Of a stretch of 64,000 nucleotides of DNA, positions 37,301-46,797 are shown piece after piece. The notes below the pieces were generated by a model that was given only the letters and a program-made list of their open reading frames with translations, was not told where the DNA came from and did not search any database. The translations under genes were made by a program, and so were the position numbers. Numbering within the stretch: the first letter of the stretch is position 1; the number at the start of each line of letters is the position of its first letter. The DNA is from Apostichopus japonicus (lineage: Eukaryota; Echinodermata; Holothuroidea; Aspidochirotida; Stichopodidae): NCBI RefSeq assembly GCF_037975245.1, contig NC_092574.1:5946713-6010712 (forward strand), given 5' to 3'.

Positions 37301-40300
37301 CCCATCGGGAGATATTTGCCATCAGTGACATTGGCATTCACTTCCTTGCAGTCCTCTATTCTCTTTGCAATACAAGCTACTTCAATTTCAAACAGTATCC
37401 TACAGTTACCAAAACCATATATATCTTTCATTAAATTAACTTCAAATTGTATAGTACATTGTGCAGTACATACTTCAGTGACTATAAACTCCATTTTACA
37501 ATCATTACGGCGATCATACCCTCCATTGTCACAGAATTTAAAGGCATTTTGAACTTAAAACCTAATGAGGCTAGTACCTTAACCACAGGCATGTACTGAA
37601 TAACACCATACCATATCCACTGAATTCGTTCATACTTGGTCGCCATAGTTACCAATTACATAAATTATGGCCAGAAAAAAATATATATTAATCTTGGCTG
37701 GATGCTTTAACATGTGGTCTGTGAAACAATAAACCTATTGACATTTTCAATGGCACGGCCAGCATGTAGTCAGTCAAGGCAACCAATGTTTATCTCACTA
37801 GCTGTATTAAACCAATCAATCACTCAACATTGCCTTGAATTTGGGCCAAAGTCATTAAATTCAAACTTGAAGCAAAACGTTCTGGTTTGCATCCACTGCC
37901 AATATCCAATGACTATTATCAACCTTACAATAAGTAGGAAGAATTTCACAATGCATGCTGCCTGCAATTGACCAAACTAAGTCCACCTTTCGAGATTGTT
38001 TTGGCAAACGAAGATGAAAGTAATAAGTAGACTTCATTCCATTTTCAATTCTTAAACTGTCATCTTCTATAGTGATTCCTGCCTTCCATTTATCTGTAAT
38101 TAATCAATGGTAAAAGCTGATCTGTGAAATTTCAATCTACTTATCCTTTTGCATTACAATTGACCAGTCAAGAAAGACATGAAATCATATATAATTACTT
38201 GCTAATTAAAATTCACTTGGTGACAAAATCTCAAAGGGTTTCTCAGTTTAAACAGTTGAAAATATATAATATTTTGAGCCACACCTCTATAGGCATCGCA
38301 ACACTTTATTAGACAAAGTACAGACACATGCAGCTGTTTTGACAGATCTTGAAAGAGCCCTTTAAAATGAACTCCTTCGCTTCTCCGAAAAAGAAAAAAA
38401 AGTTTACCAAAAGTCTATCTTTAGTCTAAAACACTGGAGTTAGTCATCAAGCGATCAACCACACTCTGTGATAGCCCTGTGGATGCTTAACCACACATTA
38501 AAGCAGCTCTTTGTGTTTTGGTCTGCACCAAAAATCTACCAAACCTCTGATTATTACTAAACTTAAGACAATTAAGATAACTTTTTATCTTTTTCTTTTC
38601 TTAACCCAAAATCAAGGTCGATATTAACTAGCTCGCATTAGCATTGACAAATTTATCACAATCAAATCAAAGAGGCCAGTTTTTTTTATAAACATGATTG
38701 CTTTAATCGGGTGAATCATAATCAGAGCAATAGCTCACAGGTCACATGACCTCAGTCACCTGACTTATTAGATTTATTCCAGCACTACAACAAAGATTTC
38801 AACCTGTGCTGAACTAAATTTTCTTAGCATCTGATCATGAAGAGACAGACAATTAATGACTGCAGATCCAAGCCAAGATATTGATTGGTTTAGACTCTGG
38901 GGCTAAATAAATTACCGGCAATCAATTGTGCCCGGCTATAAATTGTCTGTATAGACAAGGGTATACTGTAGGTACAATGAGGTATTGTTATAATGGCAAA
39001 TTATTGGGCAAGTCTCCAGTCACTGATCATGAGGACTGCAGCAAAACAAAGAACTTGGAGCAACTGTGATATGAGAACAACTTCAATTAGAGAACAGGGA
39101 CTTTTTGTTATTGAGTGAATTTACCTTGAATGACAGAACAACTGTCTATAAACATCTCATTAGATGAATGCCAGATGCAAGATTTCAGTGATTGTCAGCA
39201 CATACACCAGTATATAGTATAGGGCAGATTTCACAGTTTGATGGTCCAAACCAGCATAGTCAGTTTGAAGTACACTGTACTGCTGTGTGTTCTAAATAAT
39301 TACAAGTCTTTGTCATTAATTTGAACAACACATGCATTTGAAATAAAAAAGGTAATATTTTTTATTTTGTCCAATTTTTTTTTTGGAAAAATAATGATGA
39401 AAGTTTTTTTTTGTACAAAAATGGACGGACTCAACTCCCACAAATAGGTGTTGCTTAAATAATTGGTATGTACATTGTGAGAATGAAGAGCAACTGAAAT
39501 AAATTTTGCTCATTCAATGAAGATAAGAATTATGTATAAAATAAGTGGTGTTTCTTTGTCTTTATTGGTATTTTGTACTTTGTGGATGTATCTCAATAAG
39601 TGACAATTTCCCAGATTATTTCCGTCCAAAATATGCCAAATAATGTATATATGCCTTATTTCTTGTCAACACAATTAAAAAAAAATTCCGCTTTTGATGT
39701 GTAAACATTGCTCAAGTGTATCTTATATAATAACAATAAAATATCCCCGATCAAACCTAATCTCCCGTAATTGTGTAGTGTTTTATAAATCACACGTTTT
39801 AGGCTTATAGGGATCTCTATAGTAAAGGCTGTAGACATACATGTACAACTAAAGCCACATAGCTACACACTATCTACAGTGTATCCTTTTACTTCATATG
39901 CTCGACAACGGCCAACCCCAGCTTTTGATAGATACTAGGGAGTAGGGACCCTGTAAAGGTAAAACCTTACGGGTTTGGTTATTTACGAATAATGATACTT
40001 ACTTGTCTCATCTACACAGATTTACCCTGATCTACCATGCTTACAAAAATGTTATAACGTTTTATTCCTGCGTCTCCGTTACTCTATTTTCAGTTCCCGA
40101 ACCCACAAAATTTCCCTTACTCAGGTCCACCAATCCGAAGAAGTATTTATACACGGTTTTTCATCCCGCTAAAACTTTTGAATTTGAATTTTGTGAAGTC
40201 ATTTACAGAAGATGGTCAGGATTTCAGCAAAAATCACATAGATCTGCAAGCACGCTACGAGTATCTAATGTAATATTAAAACCGTCCTAAGCACTCTATA

Positions 40301-43300
40301 AGTATCCAATGTAATATTAAAACCATCCTAAGCACTTGTGTAACTATCCAATGTAATATTAATACCGTCCACTCTATATTTATCCAATGTAATATTAAAA
40401 CCATCCTAAGCACTTGTGTAATTATCCAATGTAATATTAAAACCATCCTAAGCACTCTCTCTAATGTAATATTAAGACCAGGACTAAATAAAGTAAGGAA
40501 TAATGTTTGCCTGTTTATATTGTCTGTTAATCAGGTGGATTTAGATGACTTAAGAAACCACTTCAATACTGAACATGGGTTATTAGTATAGGCAGTATAG
40601 CCTAACATAATGAAGGGTAGAAGTATTGTAAAGCCATTGCTACACATGATCATGAAGGTTAACTGTAAATCTATAGGAATAAAAACATCGAAATGATGGC
40701 TGAGCAGTTAACATTTTAAAGCCACCCAGACCTGGGTGAGAAACACAATCATGCGGCTGGACAAGCATTCTTAAATTAAATGAATACAGAAACAGGTGTA
40801 TCTGCTTGAAAGTACTCAGTTGGTTGTTAGTATATACTGTATCAGACTTTTTTAAAGAAATGCAACCAGTTGCCCTAGGTAACGACTGTACCGGCTCTAA
40901 CGGACAACAAAAATTTTGTGCTGACAATGTTTAAATCAGGCGCAAAATGTTTTGAACATGTCAGTAGATAGATCTTCAAAACAACAAATAGTCTGCAGGA
41001 AATTGCAAACATGTCAAAAATGTGTATTTAGTAAAGTACAGTATCAGGTGTGAATATATGGGGTCCAATGGGATGCAATTGATGGTTAGTTAATGAGGTG
41101 TTACTTGATCGATATGCTTGTAAAATGGCCCACAGGAGTAGTTAGTCTCTGCCCAAACAGGCCCTTCAATGGCACCCGGAGGTCTTGCTGTTAAAATTCT
41201 TATAATAAAATCACACTTGATAGCTAGGCCGTCCTCCCTGGAGCGTGATTACAAAGAGTATCAGACTCCTAGAGTATGTCAAATTATTAACAAATAAAAT
41301 TTACCCAAAATATTTATGAGAACAGTTTCAAGTGCTTAAAGAATGAATCAAATGTAATAATCTGACTGTCTTGAGGCAATGCATGACAAGGTAAAGAATT
41401 TTACGATCAATAGTTAGCTTTAAATTATATTTTCTTGGTTGAAGGTGGTGGTGATGGAGGGGGGGGTAGGGGGTAGGATAGGGAGTAAAACATAAACTTC
41501 AACAGAATCTGCAACTTGGGAACTTTGTGTTATTTCCAAACTACTATATATGTTTTCCCTGACTGTTCCCCTTCCCCCCTCCCCCTATACCCATTACCCT
41601 GCCACCATATCTGAGGTGCTGGCACTTCCACCAGGGATTGATAATAGTGGTAGTATTTTTTAAATCAATGTTAAGAATACAAGGGTACAAACAATATTTC
41701 AGCAGGGTTAGCAAGGCATACCAATTACACAGTACTTTGAAATGATTTTCAAAAAATTGCATATTCAGAGTGCAATAGTTGCATGGAGACATGTAAGCAA
41801 AGGAGAATAACATAAATGATAAATCCAATAGATAAGAACAGTACTGAATACAAGCTATATGAAATTTCTGGATCAACTTTCTCTGTCAGTTCTGCTGTGT
41901 AATGGAGGTACAGTAGCATGAGCATACTGTATAGTGTATAAAAGCATTGGTGAGCAAAAATCAATGGCATGCACAATACAATAGGTACCCCTAACCAGGG
42001 GGACCATGCCCCTCAACAACCCCACAGCAACCCAAAATTTTTGATCTGCCTTCAACCCCCCATCAATGTAGAATTCCTGCCCCTATCTTAATCAGTCAGG
42101 AATTTTGGGAAATTTTTGCACATGTATGTCTCTCCCCTCCCCTCGCCTCCCTCCCTTCCTTCCCCCCTCCATGCCCCTCCCCACATCTTCCAAATTCCTG
42201 GGCATATCACTGCTCAAAATAAAATGATCTACATTAACTTTAAATCGAGTGTCAAACGTTTGGTTAAACATAAAAAGTGATACTGCCTCACTCATTCCTC
42301 CATACTCTTTCCAATGTATTTTGTAAAGTTCCATCTAAGCATCAAACCCATGCACAAATTTGACACGCAACAAATTTCCTCTGGCCATGTTATACTTTAG
42401 CCAGATTTTACAACTTTTGGAAAATGGTACAACACACAACACAAACCTTGGAATTAAAATCCCATTACAATACAATTGTGCAGGGAAGTACTTGGTTACA
42501 GTTATCCTTAGAGGGGAAAAAAAGAGTAATTCGGGTTGAGTTTTTTTTTTTCAAAAGGCTCCCAAAGTTTTAAATCTTTTCCTTAATGGAAAACCTTTAG
42601 GAGACAGCACTTAGAACTGTGCATTTTGAATAGACCCAAAATCAACCTAGCGAGAGAATCCTTTCAGCATCAGTGATATCTGTAGGGTTTGTCAGAGGCC
42701 GATCTATTGTGAAGATACATGTTTCAAGGTCTGTGCTGTCTAGTCATACAAACCCATTGTGTAGTTAGTTCCCATATAAGACACAGCAATATAAAACCAT
42801 CCAATGTGTAGAAATTCACAACAACCCCTACAGTCCTCCCTAGCAGGACAAAAAACACCTGTCATTGACAGAAAGTGAAAATTCTTGGAGAGTTACAGCA
42901 TGGGATCCCTTCAAATCTAAACAAACCTTTAAAGGGTAGAGCTGTCAACCATAACACCACTTTTGTTCCAAGTTTGGATATGGTCCTATAGTCAAAAAGT
43001 GCTGGCAGAAATAAGGTTCTTCAACAACAATAGTTAGAACTCTGTACTGACTACTGACCCAAGCTTTCCCAAGATGACTTGTAAAAGAAGTCACCAGTGT
43101 TTACCTTTTTGAGAGAATGGTCAAAATGCAAGCTCAAAACGGAAGGCTACTTTAAGCAGCTCTAGCTGTTAAATCTTCCATGTTCGGTTTTCAACAACAT
43201 TAACCAGACCTATTCAGTTGTACCTAAAACTAACTGATCAGTGATCACGTATAATTCACTCTCATATACATAACTCTGCAGATTACAACTTGTCGCTATT

Positions 43301-46300
43301 CACATAAATCGAAACTTTTCTGAGCTTCTAAGTAAAAAATTTGGAACAAATTATGATTTTTGAAAACTAGAGAACGCCTCATTTGTGTTTTATAATACCG
43401 GAGGTGTGGAAGGACGTATTGAATGGACTATTCCTTGAAGTCTCTGGGCTTTATAGAGCGGAGACCGCTACTTTGCCAGATTGTACCGATTCCGATTCAT
43501 ATCACTACCCTGCTCCAATGAGTCTGGTAAAACCTGCATACTTTAACAGTCATACTTGCACAATGGTTGTGTTTGCATAGGACCACAGGTGCCACATTGT
43601 TTGCTACACAAGGGGAGGTGCGGCTAGAAAAGAATGAAGAAGAACTTAGAAGCTCAGCCCACTGTTTTGATTTTGAAACTCAGAACAGTTAACTAACAAT
43701 TGTTATTATCTCGTCTGCCATTCCTACCTGTCAAAGCAAATTTCTTTTATGTCCAATTCAATAGGAAACCACCACTGCATGCTATGGGTGCTTCTATTAG
43801 TACTGTACAACCACAGCTCACAATTTAAGGCTCAATTGTAAACACTGCTAATACCTTTTAAGTTTTTTTATTGTTGTTCGGTGATTTTCTTATCTTATTG
43901 TTGCTTGGTTGATTAAATTTTAAGCTCGTTTGTGTATTTACACAGAGTGGACAGGTACAGATGGACATCAGCTGGGCAATCTTAAACTTAGAAGTACTAC
44001 TTGAATGTACACAGATCAAACTAGCCTATATATCCCTTTGGCATAAGATCCTAATGTTAAGTACGATCCCTTTCCAAGAAACTCAGATATGTACACATTT
44101 GAGGTAACATAGTCAGGATCATACGGTTACAGTCTCGATGTAAGGGGGGGGGGGGTTGGGGGGACTGGGGAGGAGAGTGAACCAGTAAAGTTATTTGGTT
44201 TTTCGTGCAAAGGCTTTATCTCGTGCTTGACTTCCTTGAAAAGTATTCCTATGGCATTAGGCCTGCACTATATTCTATTAAATGTTACCCTAATGAATCC
44301 CAAATGATAAAGACAGCTGCCATTTAGCTTTGATAAGTCAAAGATGAAACACTAAGCATCTTTAAAGAAGAGCTTGCTACTGTATGTATAAAGTGCTGTC
44401 TCACACATACAGTATGCAGAATTACTGTATGTAGCATTTGCATACATACTGTACATGAAAAAGACATTGCACTAGCAATGTACCGTATGTAAACTGAATC
44501 TGGTGGTCGGTCAAATATCATTATTCATGATTAATTACATGATTACACTCATCAATCTATTTAGGAATGCAAATGTTTTCTAAATTGGCAAAAGTACCGT
44601 ACCTCTCCGAACCCTGTACGAACCATGTAATTTTATCCACCCTCCTCATAATATACCAAAAGTAATGAATTGAGTTGACTTAATGAAAAACTCAATGATA
44701 AACTGAATGTGCGGTTACCGTCAGATAAATTTAGTATAACATATCACAGTACATACATGTATTAAAGCTAACGTGTCTGGAAACAAGTATTTAGGTACAC
44801 AAAAGGAGACTCTTCATAACATTTCCACGTTAAAGTTTGGGGGTTTCGGGGCCAGATTGACTATACAATCACTTTTATTTACTTAGCTGCTACAGGCTCT
44901 CCTAACTTAAACAGATATATCAACATTGTCATGTTCGTGTTACTGTATGTTCAACATTCACACTTCCATGTTCCCTCTCCTGCTACCGTGTGATTAAGAT
45001 TCAAAGCCTTTCTGTAGTCAAACACTCAAACATTACCTTCTACTTAATCTCTTCATCACACCCCTTCAAAGAATACATGTATGTAAGAAAGCTGGCAGGG
45101 ATTAAGAACGGTGGGATGATCCCTCAATTTTCTAGTTCATTCACTCAGATGAATACTTTTAGCAGAACTTTAGTACTCATTGGATGAAGCTTGCACATTA
45201 AACAATAAACACAAAATCACAATTTGGAAAATTTCTGTTTTCACATTTAGTCAATGTTTGCATATATATATTTAGTCGGGGGTTCAATGTGATGAATCTC
45301 ACAAAGCTGTAAACTGCAAAGTTTTCAAAGCCAAAAATTTACCATCACTGATGGAGAGAAGTAGTTACACAGATTCACAGAATAACAGTTGGTCCTCGGC
45401 TAAAGGGAAAATTGACTGTCTAAACGACTTTATATCTCAAATTTGGCACAAAAACAAAAACAAATAAAAATATGATACCACTAAAACAATTATTTAAAAT
45501 ATATTTCTATCCCAGAAATCTCTACAAATTTACAGCTCTTTATTGGTAAAATACTAAAATAATGTTTGAAGGAGCTTAAAAGCAGCTGTTATTGATGATC
45601 TCCTTCAAACACAGGGGACCCCACACTGAGTAAAAGCTATTTAGAAGTTTTCGCAAGGAAAACTAGAGAAAAAAGTAATAAAATATTCCCAACCAGAAGT
45701 TTAAAGGTGAGACATGAAAGAATGTTTCCTGTGTATTGAGAACTGATTTAATGTTCGATGTCGGCTACATCCAAATAAACTGTCCGTCCTCAAGTTTTGA
45801 TGCATCGTCATATATACAATGTTGAAGTTACAAGAAAATTATAAAATCACTGAACAGTGAGGAACAAAGAAGTTAAGAGAAAGAATGAAATGTCTAGACT
45901 TTATAAGGGTATGAGGATGGTGAGTGGAAGCAGGGGTGGAGGTGTCAGGTATTCTTGCTGTGATAATAAGGTCCTCATTTCTTCACTCCCACCCCCTCCC
46001 CCCTACTTACCCCACTACGCAAAAGCACTACAGTAAAAACACTTATCAAGGATGGAGATATGGGTAACAGAGATACCAGGGGCATTATCAATCATTTTAA
46101 AATTAACAATTGACAGGCAACTATATCTGTCATGTGGTTACAATCAGCTTTAAATTTATTTGAATCTCTGCCCATGTTTGGCATAACATCAGGTAACAGC
46201 TTGTTTGCTTCATGAGACTTTATCACCACTTTGGGTATTTGGGAGGAAGGAGTGAACATTTTCCCACAATGGTATCATTGACCTAAATAATATTGAGCTT

Positions 46301-46797
46301 TAAAATGCTAAAGCCTACCTTTCTCCATTTTTGAGTACCCTTCCTCTTCCCCTCCCAATCCCCCTCTCCCCCCCCCCCGACTTGCCATGAAACTGGACAC
46401 ATATGCCAAAAAAATTATTGAACGAATCATGGACGGATGAAAGCAAAATAATATCTGCTTTTAATTTGTTATAGATATTTTCTAAATGACTTACATTGGA
46501 AGAGTTTTTCACACCAGCTGATGATGGGGTCGTGGGTTCTTCGGAGGTACTTGGAGTTCCCGGTGGTTTCACCAAACCATCTAGTATCCTTACTAAGAGG
46601 ATATTGGTGGGAAGTTCTTTGACGTCCGTTATAGGAACCGGTTCCCGACACTCTGGGCATCTCAGGTCGTTGTTGGTCTTCAAGATTGTTGAAAGGCATC
46701 TAACGCAGAATGTGTGCTGACAAGGAAGAATCCGACTGGTTGCATCTAATCTCTCTAGACAGACAGAGCACTCCAAAATGTCAAAGATCGACTCCAT
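13210..46797 (-). CDS. SH3RF1: SH3RF/POSH-family RING E3 ubiquitin ligase and JNK-pathway scaffold (11 coding exons, whole gene)
   Basis: POSH proteins ubiquitinate partners through a RING finger and assemble Rac-MLK-MKK-JNK modules through SH3 domains. The exons complement(13210-13378, 14103-14308, 17090-18119, 18758-18925, 19710-19798, 20392-20704, 21541-21719, 23808-23903, 25016-25229, 34682-34743, 46495-46797) hold phase throughout and give 942 aa (human SH3RF1 is 888). The RING is residues 10-50 with C10, C13, C26, H28, C31, C34, C47, C50 (C3HC4, LPCQHTFC core). SH3-1 is about 109-163, SH3-2 172-225, SH3-3 420-474 and SH3-4 887-942, the last ending the protein. The 4-SH3 order and spacing match SH3RF1/3. 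Conserved linker sites KRHSFTS (292-298) and RHSMEIS (317-323) are present. Residues 475-818 are one Ser/Pro/Arg-rich exon. The ATG at 46797 sits in an ACCATGG context. The paralogue (1 or 3) cannot be assigned; an invertebrate probably has one gene. Confidence 0.95.
13640..14001 (-). mobile_element. tRNA-derived SINE in SH3RF intron 10
   Basis: Read on the minus strand it starts near 14000 with GAGAGCGTTGTGGTTAAGGC (A-box-like). It then has GGTTCAAGTCC (B-box, one base off the GGTTCGANNCC consensus), and TTCACCCAGGTGTATAAATG. The first ~170 bp match the SINE at 61366. The 3' part differs and the tail end near 13640 is uncertain. It occupies nearly half of the 724-bp intron 13379-14102 and is in the sense direction of the host gene. 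Confidence 0.75.
14103..14308 (-). CDS. SH3RF1: SH3RF coding exon 10
   Basis: Reads [20 protein letters not shown], then a proline-rich [18 protein letters not shown] and ends LARE-R split across donor gtatca. Phase (0 in, 2 out) joins exon 9 to the last SH3 exon, which confirms it although similarity is low. Confidence 0.85.
14309..17089 (-). other. SH3RF intron 9
   Basis: 2.8 kb of AT-rich intron. Poly-A/T and poly-C runs (15945-15956) are visible. I see no exon, RNA gene or bounded mobile element. Confidence 0.5.
17090..18119 (-). CDS. SH3RF1: SH3RF coding exon 9: long Ser/Pro/Arg-rich region
   Basis: 343 codons (residues 475-818) of low-complexity sequence: [20 protein letters not shown], an [17 protein letters not shown] patch likely to form a short helix, [16 protein letters not shown], an acidic/Gly patch ([16 protein letters not shown]), [17 protein letters not shown] and a Cys/His cluster [20 protein letters not shown]. 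In vertebrates the equivalent region carries scaffold-binding and phosphorylation sites. Which of these are kept cannot be read directly. Local GC is clearly higher than in the introns. Open frames on the opposite strand here are shadows. Confidence 0.9.
18358..18580. repeat. Inverted repeat in SH3RF intron 8
   Basis: GTGACATTTCTCAAAGTAAC and following bases (18359-18388) are the inverted complement of CTTGTAGTTCGTTACTTTTG and following bases (18549-18580), with one or two differences. The right arm is the 5' part of the Penelope-like fragment at 18545. Confidence 0.7.
18545..18707 (+). mobile_element. 5'-truncated Penelope-like element tail in SH3RF intron 8
   Basis: Contains GAAGAAGATCCTGCTAGGAT, CGAAACGTCAGGCCAACTTA and CTCTAGTGGATAAGCAGTTT. 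This is the same tail that ends the larger Penelope-like insertion near 34653. An 11-bp direct repeat ACATGAAATAT flanks it at 18534-18544 and 18708-18718 and is a good target duplication. The orientation is antisense to SH3RF. Confidence 0.7.
18758..18925 (-). CDS. SH3RF1: SH3RF coding exon 8: third SH3 domain
   Basis: Codes [20 protein letters not shown], then [18 protein letters not shown] and [10 protein letters not shown], a complete SH3 domain (residues 420-474). It matches the SH3-3 of SH3RF1/3 (YP..EDELEL...DGWF.GTS...GVFPGNYV). Confidence 0.95.
19017..19200. repeat. Minisatellite of about 23 bp in SH3RF intron 7
   Basis: About seven imperfect copies of GTTAGTTTCAGGGTACCTTTCAG-type units (quoted core: AGTTTCAGGGTACCTTTCAG), each carrying GGTACC. 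It lies inside the 784-bp intron 18926-19709. Confidence 0.8.
19710..19798 (-). CDS. SH3RF1: SH3RF coding exon 7
   Basis: Codes [30 protein letters not shown] (residues 390-419), the linker leading into SH3-3. Donor gtgagt and acceptor accaaag. Phase 0 in and 2 out agrees with its neighbours. The acceptor is less pyrimidine-rich than the others, so the 5' edge could shift. Confidence 0.8.
20392..20704 (-). CDS. SH3RF1: SH3RF coding exon 6
   Basis: Codes residues 285-389: [36 protein letters not shown], a Thr/Ser-rich stretch and [11 protein letters not shown]. The KRHSFTS and RHSMEIS blocks are conserved in vertebrate SH3RF1 between SH3-2 and SH3-3. Donor gtaaat is somewhat weak. The frame stays open past it for 45 codons, so retention is possible. 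Confidence 0.88.
20953..21043. repeat. Short tandem repeat in SH3RF intron 5
   Basis: Imperfect repeats of AGAAGCATATCTATTCAAGC-type units (about 13-26 bp). No coding potential. The rest of intron 5 (20705-21540) holds nothing recognised. Confidence 0.75.
21541..21719 (-). CDS. SH3RF1: SH3RF coding exon 5
   Basis: Begins [11 protein letters not shown], the expected continuation of SH3-2. It then has two copies of [10 protein letters not shown](S)GEG, an internal duplication at protein level, and ends SSRPGGN-R. Phase 0 in, 2 out. Confidence 0.9.
22297..22436. repeat. Two-copy direct repeat in SH3RF intron 4
   Basis: CAACTGATCAA-ATGGAAAG...TGTTAGGCT-TTAGGATA...GGCTAG occurs twice with an offset of about 75 bp. 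It lies within the 2.1-kb intron 21720-23807, which otherwise shows only a short CA-rich run (about 23190-23240). Confidence 0.65.
23808..23903 (-). CDS. SH3RF1: SH3RF coding exon 4: second half of SH3-2
   Basis: Codes [32 protein letters not shown] (residues 194-225). It is almost residue-for-residue the second half of SH3-2 in vertebrate SH3RF1. Phase 0 at both ends. Confidence 0.95.
25016..25229 (-). CDS. SH3RF1: SH3RF coding exon 3: end of SH3-1 and start of SH3-2
   Basis: Codes [20 protein letters not shown], then [38 protein letters not shown] and NK (residues 122-193). Two SH3 halves separated by a very short linker is the diagnostic POSH tandem. Acceptor attgcag, donor gtgaga. Confidence 0.95.
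27289..27421 (+). repeat. Copy of hairpin repeat family (single arm)
   Basis: GTGGGCGTGGCCCAGTGAGC through AAAGTGCAATTGTGGAGTGG and GAGACAGGTAAGAGAGGAGC matches the right arm of the inverted-repeat element at 33331-33656. It lies in SH3RF intron 2. Confidence 0.7.
28101..29778. mobile_element. TTAA-flanked inverted-repeat DNA transposon (non-autonomous)
   Basis: TTAA lies at 28097-28100 and 29779-29782. The ends AGATGAACGATAGTGA and (inverted) AGTGGAACGATAGTGA match at 14 of 16. A TTAA target is typical of the piggyBac and Kolobok groups; the ends do not show the piggyBac CCC start, so Kolobok-like is more likely. The 1.68-kb body has no long frame. It includes an inner inverted pair, ATTGAAATTTGCGTGTGG (from about 28579) with CCACGTGCAAATTTCAAT (from about 28747), and the E-box/CRE-like stretch GATCACGTGATC...TGACGTCA near 28289-28318. 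It sits in SH3RF intron 2. Confidence 0.7.
30577..30885. repeat. Four-copy tandem repeat, 76-86 bp unit
   Basis: The unit begins TCAG(T/A)(A/T)TGTTACAATGCAAT and includes CCACAATGTGTGCTTGTGTC and TAATATTCATGAAACCT. Copies start near 30577, 30660, 30746 and 30822; the last is shorter and more diverged. In SH3RF intron 2. Confidence 0.8.
31476..31612. repeat. TA/CATA microsatellite
   Basis: TATA, CATATA and TACA short repeats in SH3RF intron 2. Open frames reading YIYIY across it are artefacts. Confidence 0.85.
32464..32790 (-). other. Unassigned 108-codon open frame inside SH3RF intron 2
   Basis: An ATG-started frame with ordinary amino-acid composition (for example [20 protein letters not shown] and [18 protein letters not shown]), rather than low complexity. 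I recognise no family, and no splice context connects it to SH3RF. It may be chance, or a decayed gene or transposon piece. Confidence 0.2.
33296..33656. mobile_element. Foldback MITE in SH3RF intron 2
   Basis: The left arm (about 33331-33425, from CTTGTGTCCCACTCCACAAT) pairs with the right arm (about 33529-33632, to AGTGGGAGACAAG), with roughly 90% identity and about 100 bp of spacer. A further single-arm copy is at 27289. The outer left edge (33296-33330) shares the CTTACT/CCTGT motif found at 34955 and 39963. Target-site duplications were not identified. Confidence 0.65.
33696..34653 (+). mobile_element. Penelope-like retroelement copy, hairpin form, next to SH3RF exon 2
   Basis: Bounded by a 16-bp target duplication CATGAAAGAAACTTGT at 33680-33695 and 34654-34669. 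The structure is an inverted copy of the 3' untranslated region (33693-34045), a short piece of coding sequence (34045-34221), the same 3' region in forward orientation (34237-34589, arms 353 bp and essentially identical), and the unique tail to 34653 (CTCTAGTGGATAAGCAGTTT...). The coding piece fits the end of the GIY-YIG endonuclease of Penelope-like elements. The orientation is antisense to SH3RF. The right target duplication ends 11 nt from the splice donor of SH3RF exon 2. Confidence 0.75.
34045..34221 (+). pseudogene. C-terminal fragment of Penelope-type GIY-YIG endonuclease
   Basis: Reads [39 protein letters not shown] and [19 protein letters not shown], then TAA. The HFN.PNH, RE..W...L.T..P.GLN pattern is typical of the endonuclease end of Penelope-like reverse transcriptases. 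Everything upstream (the polymerase and the GIY-YIG motif itself) is missing, so it cannot be active. Confidence 0.7.
34682..34743 (-). CDS. SH3RF1: SH3RF coding exon 2 (62 nt): start of SH3-1
   Basis: Codes [20 protein letters not shown] plus two bases of Gly-122. The ARAKFNYE stretch is the ALYDY-equivalent strand of SH3-1 and joins exactly to DLSFSKGD of exon 3. Acceptor ttctgcag, donor gtaagc. Phase 0 in, 2 out is exactly what exons 1 and 3 need. It is flanked by introns of 11.7 and 9.5 kb. Confidence 0.9.
34955..35110 (-). repeat. Interspersed repeat copy with splice-donor-like core
   Basis: The left ~45 bp (TTATTGGTTTGGGTGTTTGA...CGATACTTACCTGTCT) matches 39963-40010 and the edge of the element at 33296. 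On the SH3RF sense strand it reads AGACAGGTAAGTATCG, a perfect CAG|GTAAGT. Weaker similarity (ATCTACCA-GC-TACAAAA) continues to the right. Confidence 0.6.
39963..40130 (-). repeat. Second copy of interspersed repeat with donor-like core
   Basis: CTTACGGGTTTGGTTATTTA...GATACTTACTTGTCTCATC parallels 34955. On the minus strand it gives GAGACAAGTAAGTATC. It lies in SH3RF intron 1. Confidence 0.55.
40245..40490. repeat. Minisatellite with TCTAATGTAATATTAA-type units
   Basis: Six copies of TATCCAATGTAATATTAAAA followed by CC(A/G)TCCTAAGCAC and a variable spacer, giving unit lengths of about 35-45 bp. Confidence 0.85.
46495..46797 (-). CDS. SH3RF1: SH3RF coding exon 1: RING finger
   Basis: [20 protein letters not shown] begins the frame; CQHTFCVRC and [10 protein letters not shown] complete a C3HC4 RING (residues 10-50). 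[15 protein letters not shown] is the conserved POSH sequence right after the RING. Donor gtaagt. A possible upstream acceptor (tatatacag) ends at 46892, so the exon may run to 46891 with 94 nt of leader. Confidence 0.95.

Larger units (their letters stand above)
34744..46494 (-). other. SH3RF intron 1 (11.7 kb)
   Basis: The largest intron. It holds the interspersed motif copies at 34955 and 39963, the minisatellite at 40245, poly-T and poly-G runs (36338-36357, 44143-44153) and C-rich patches (41570-41587, 42125-42185). I found no further exon of SH3RF and no nested gene. Confidence 0.6.

Noticed and set aside
44143-44180. Further hAT-type ends at isolated poly-G/poly-C tracts (also near 15945, 26030, 50680 and 63125)
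   Set aside because: No matching inverted ends or 8-bp duplications could be found around these tracts.
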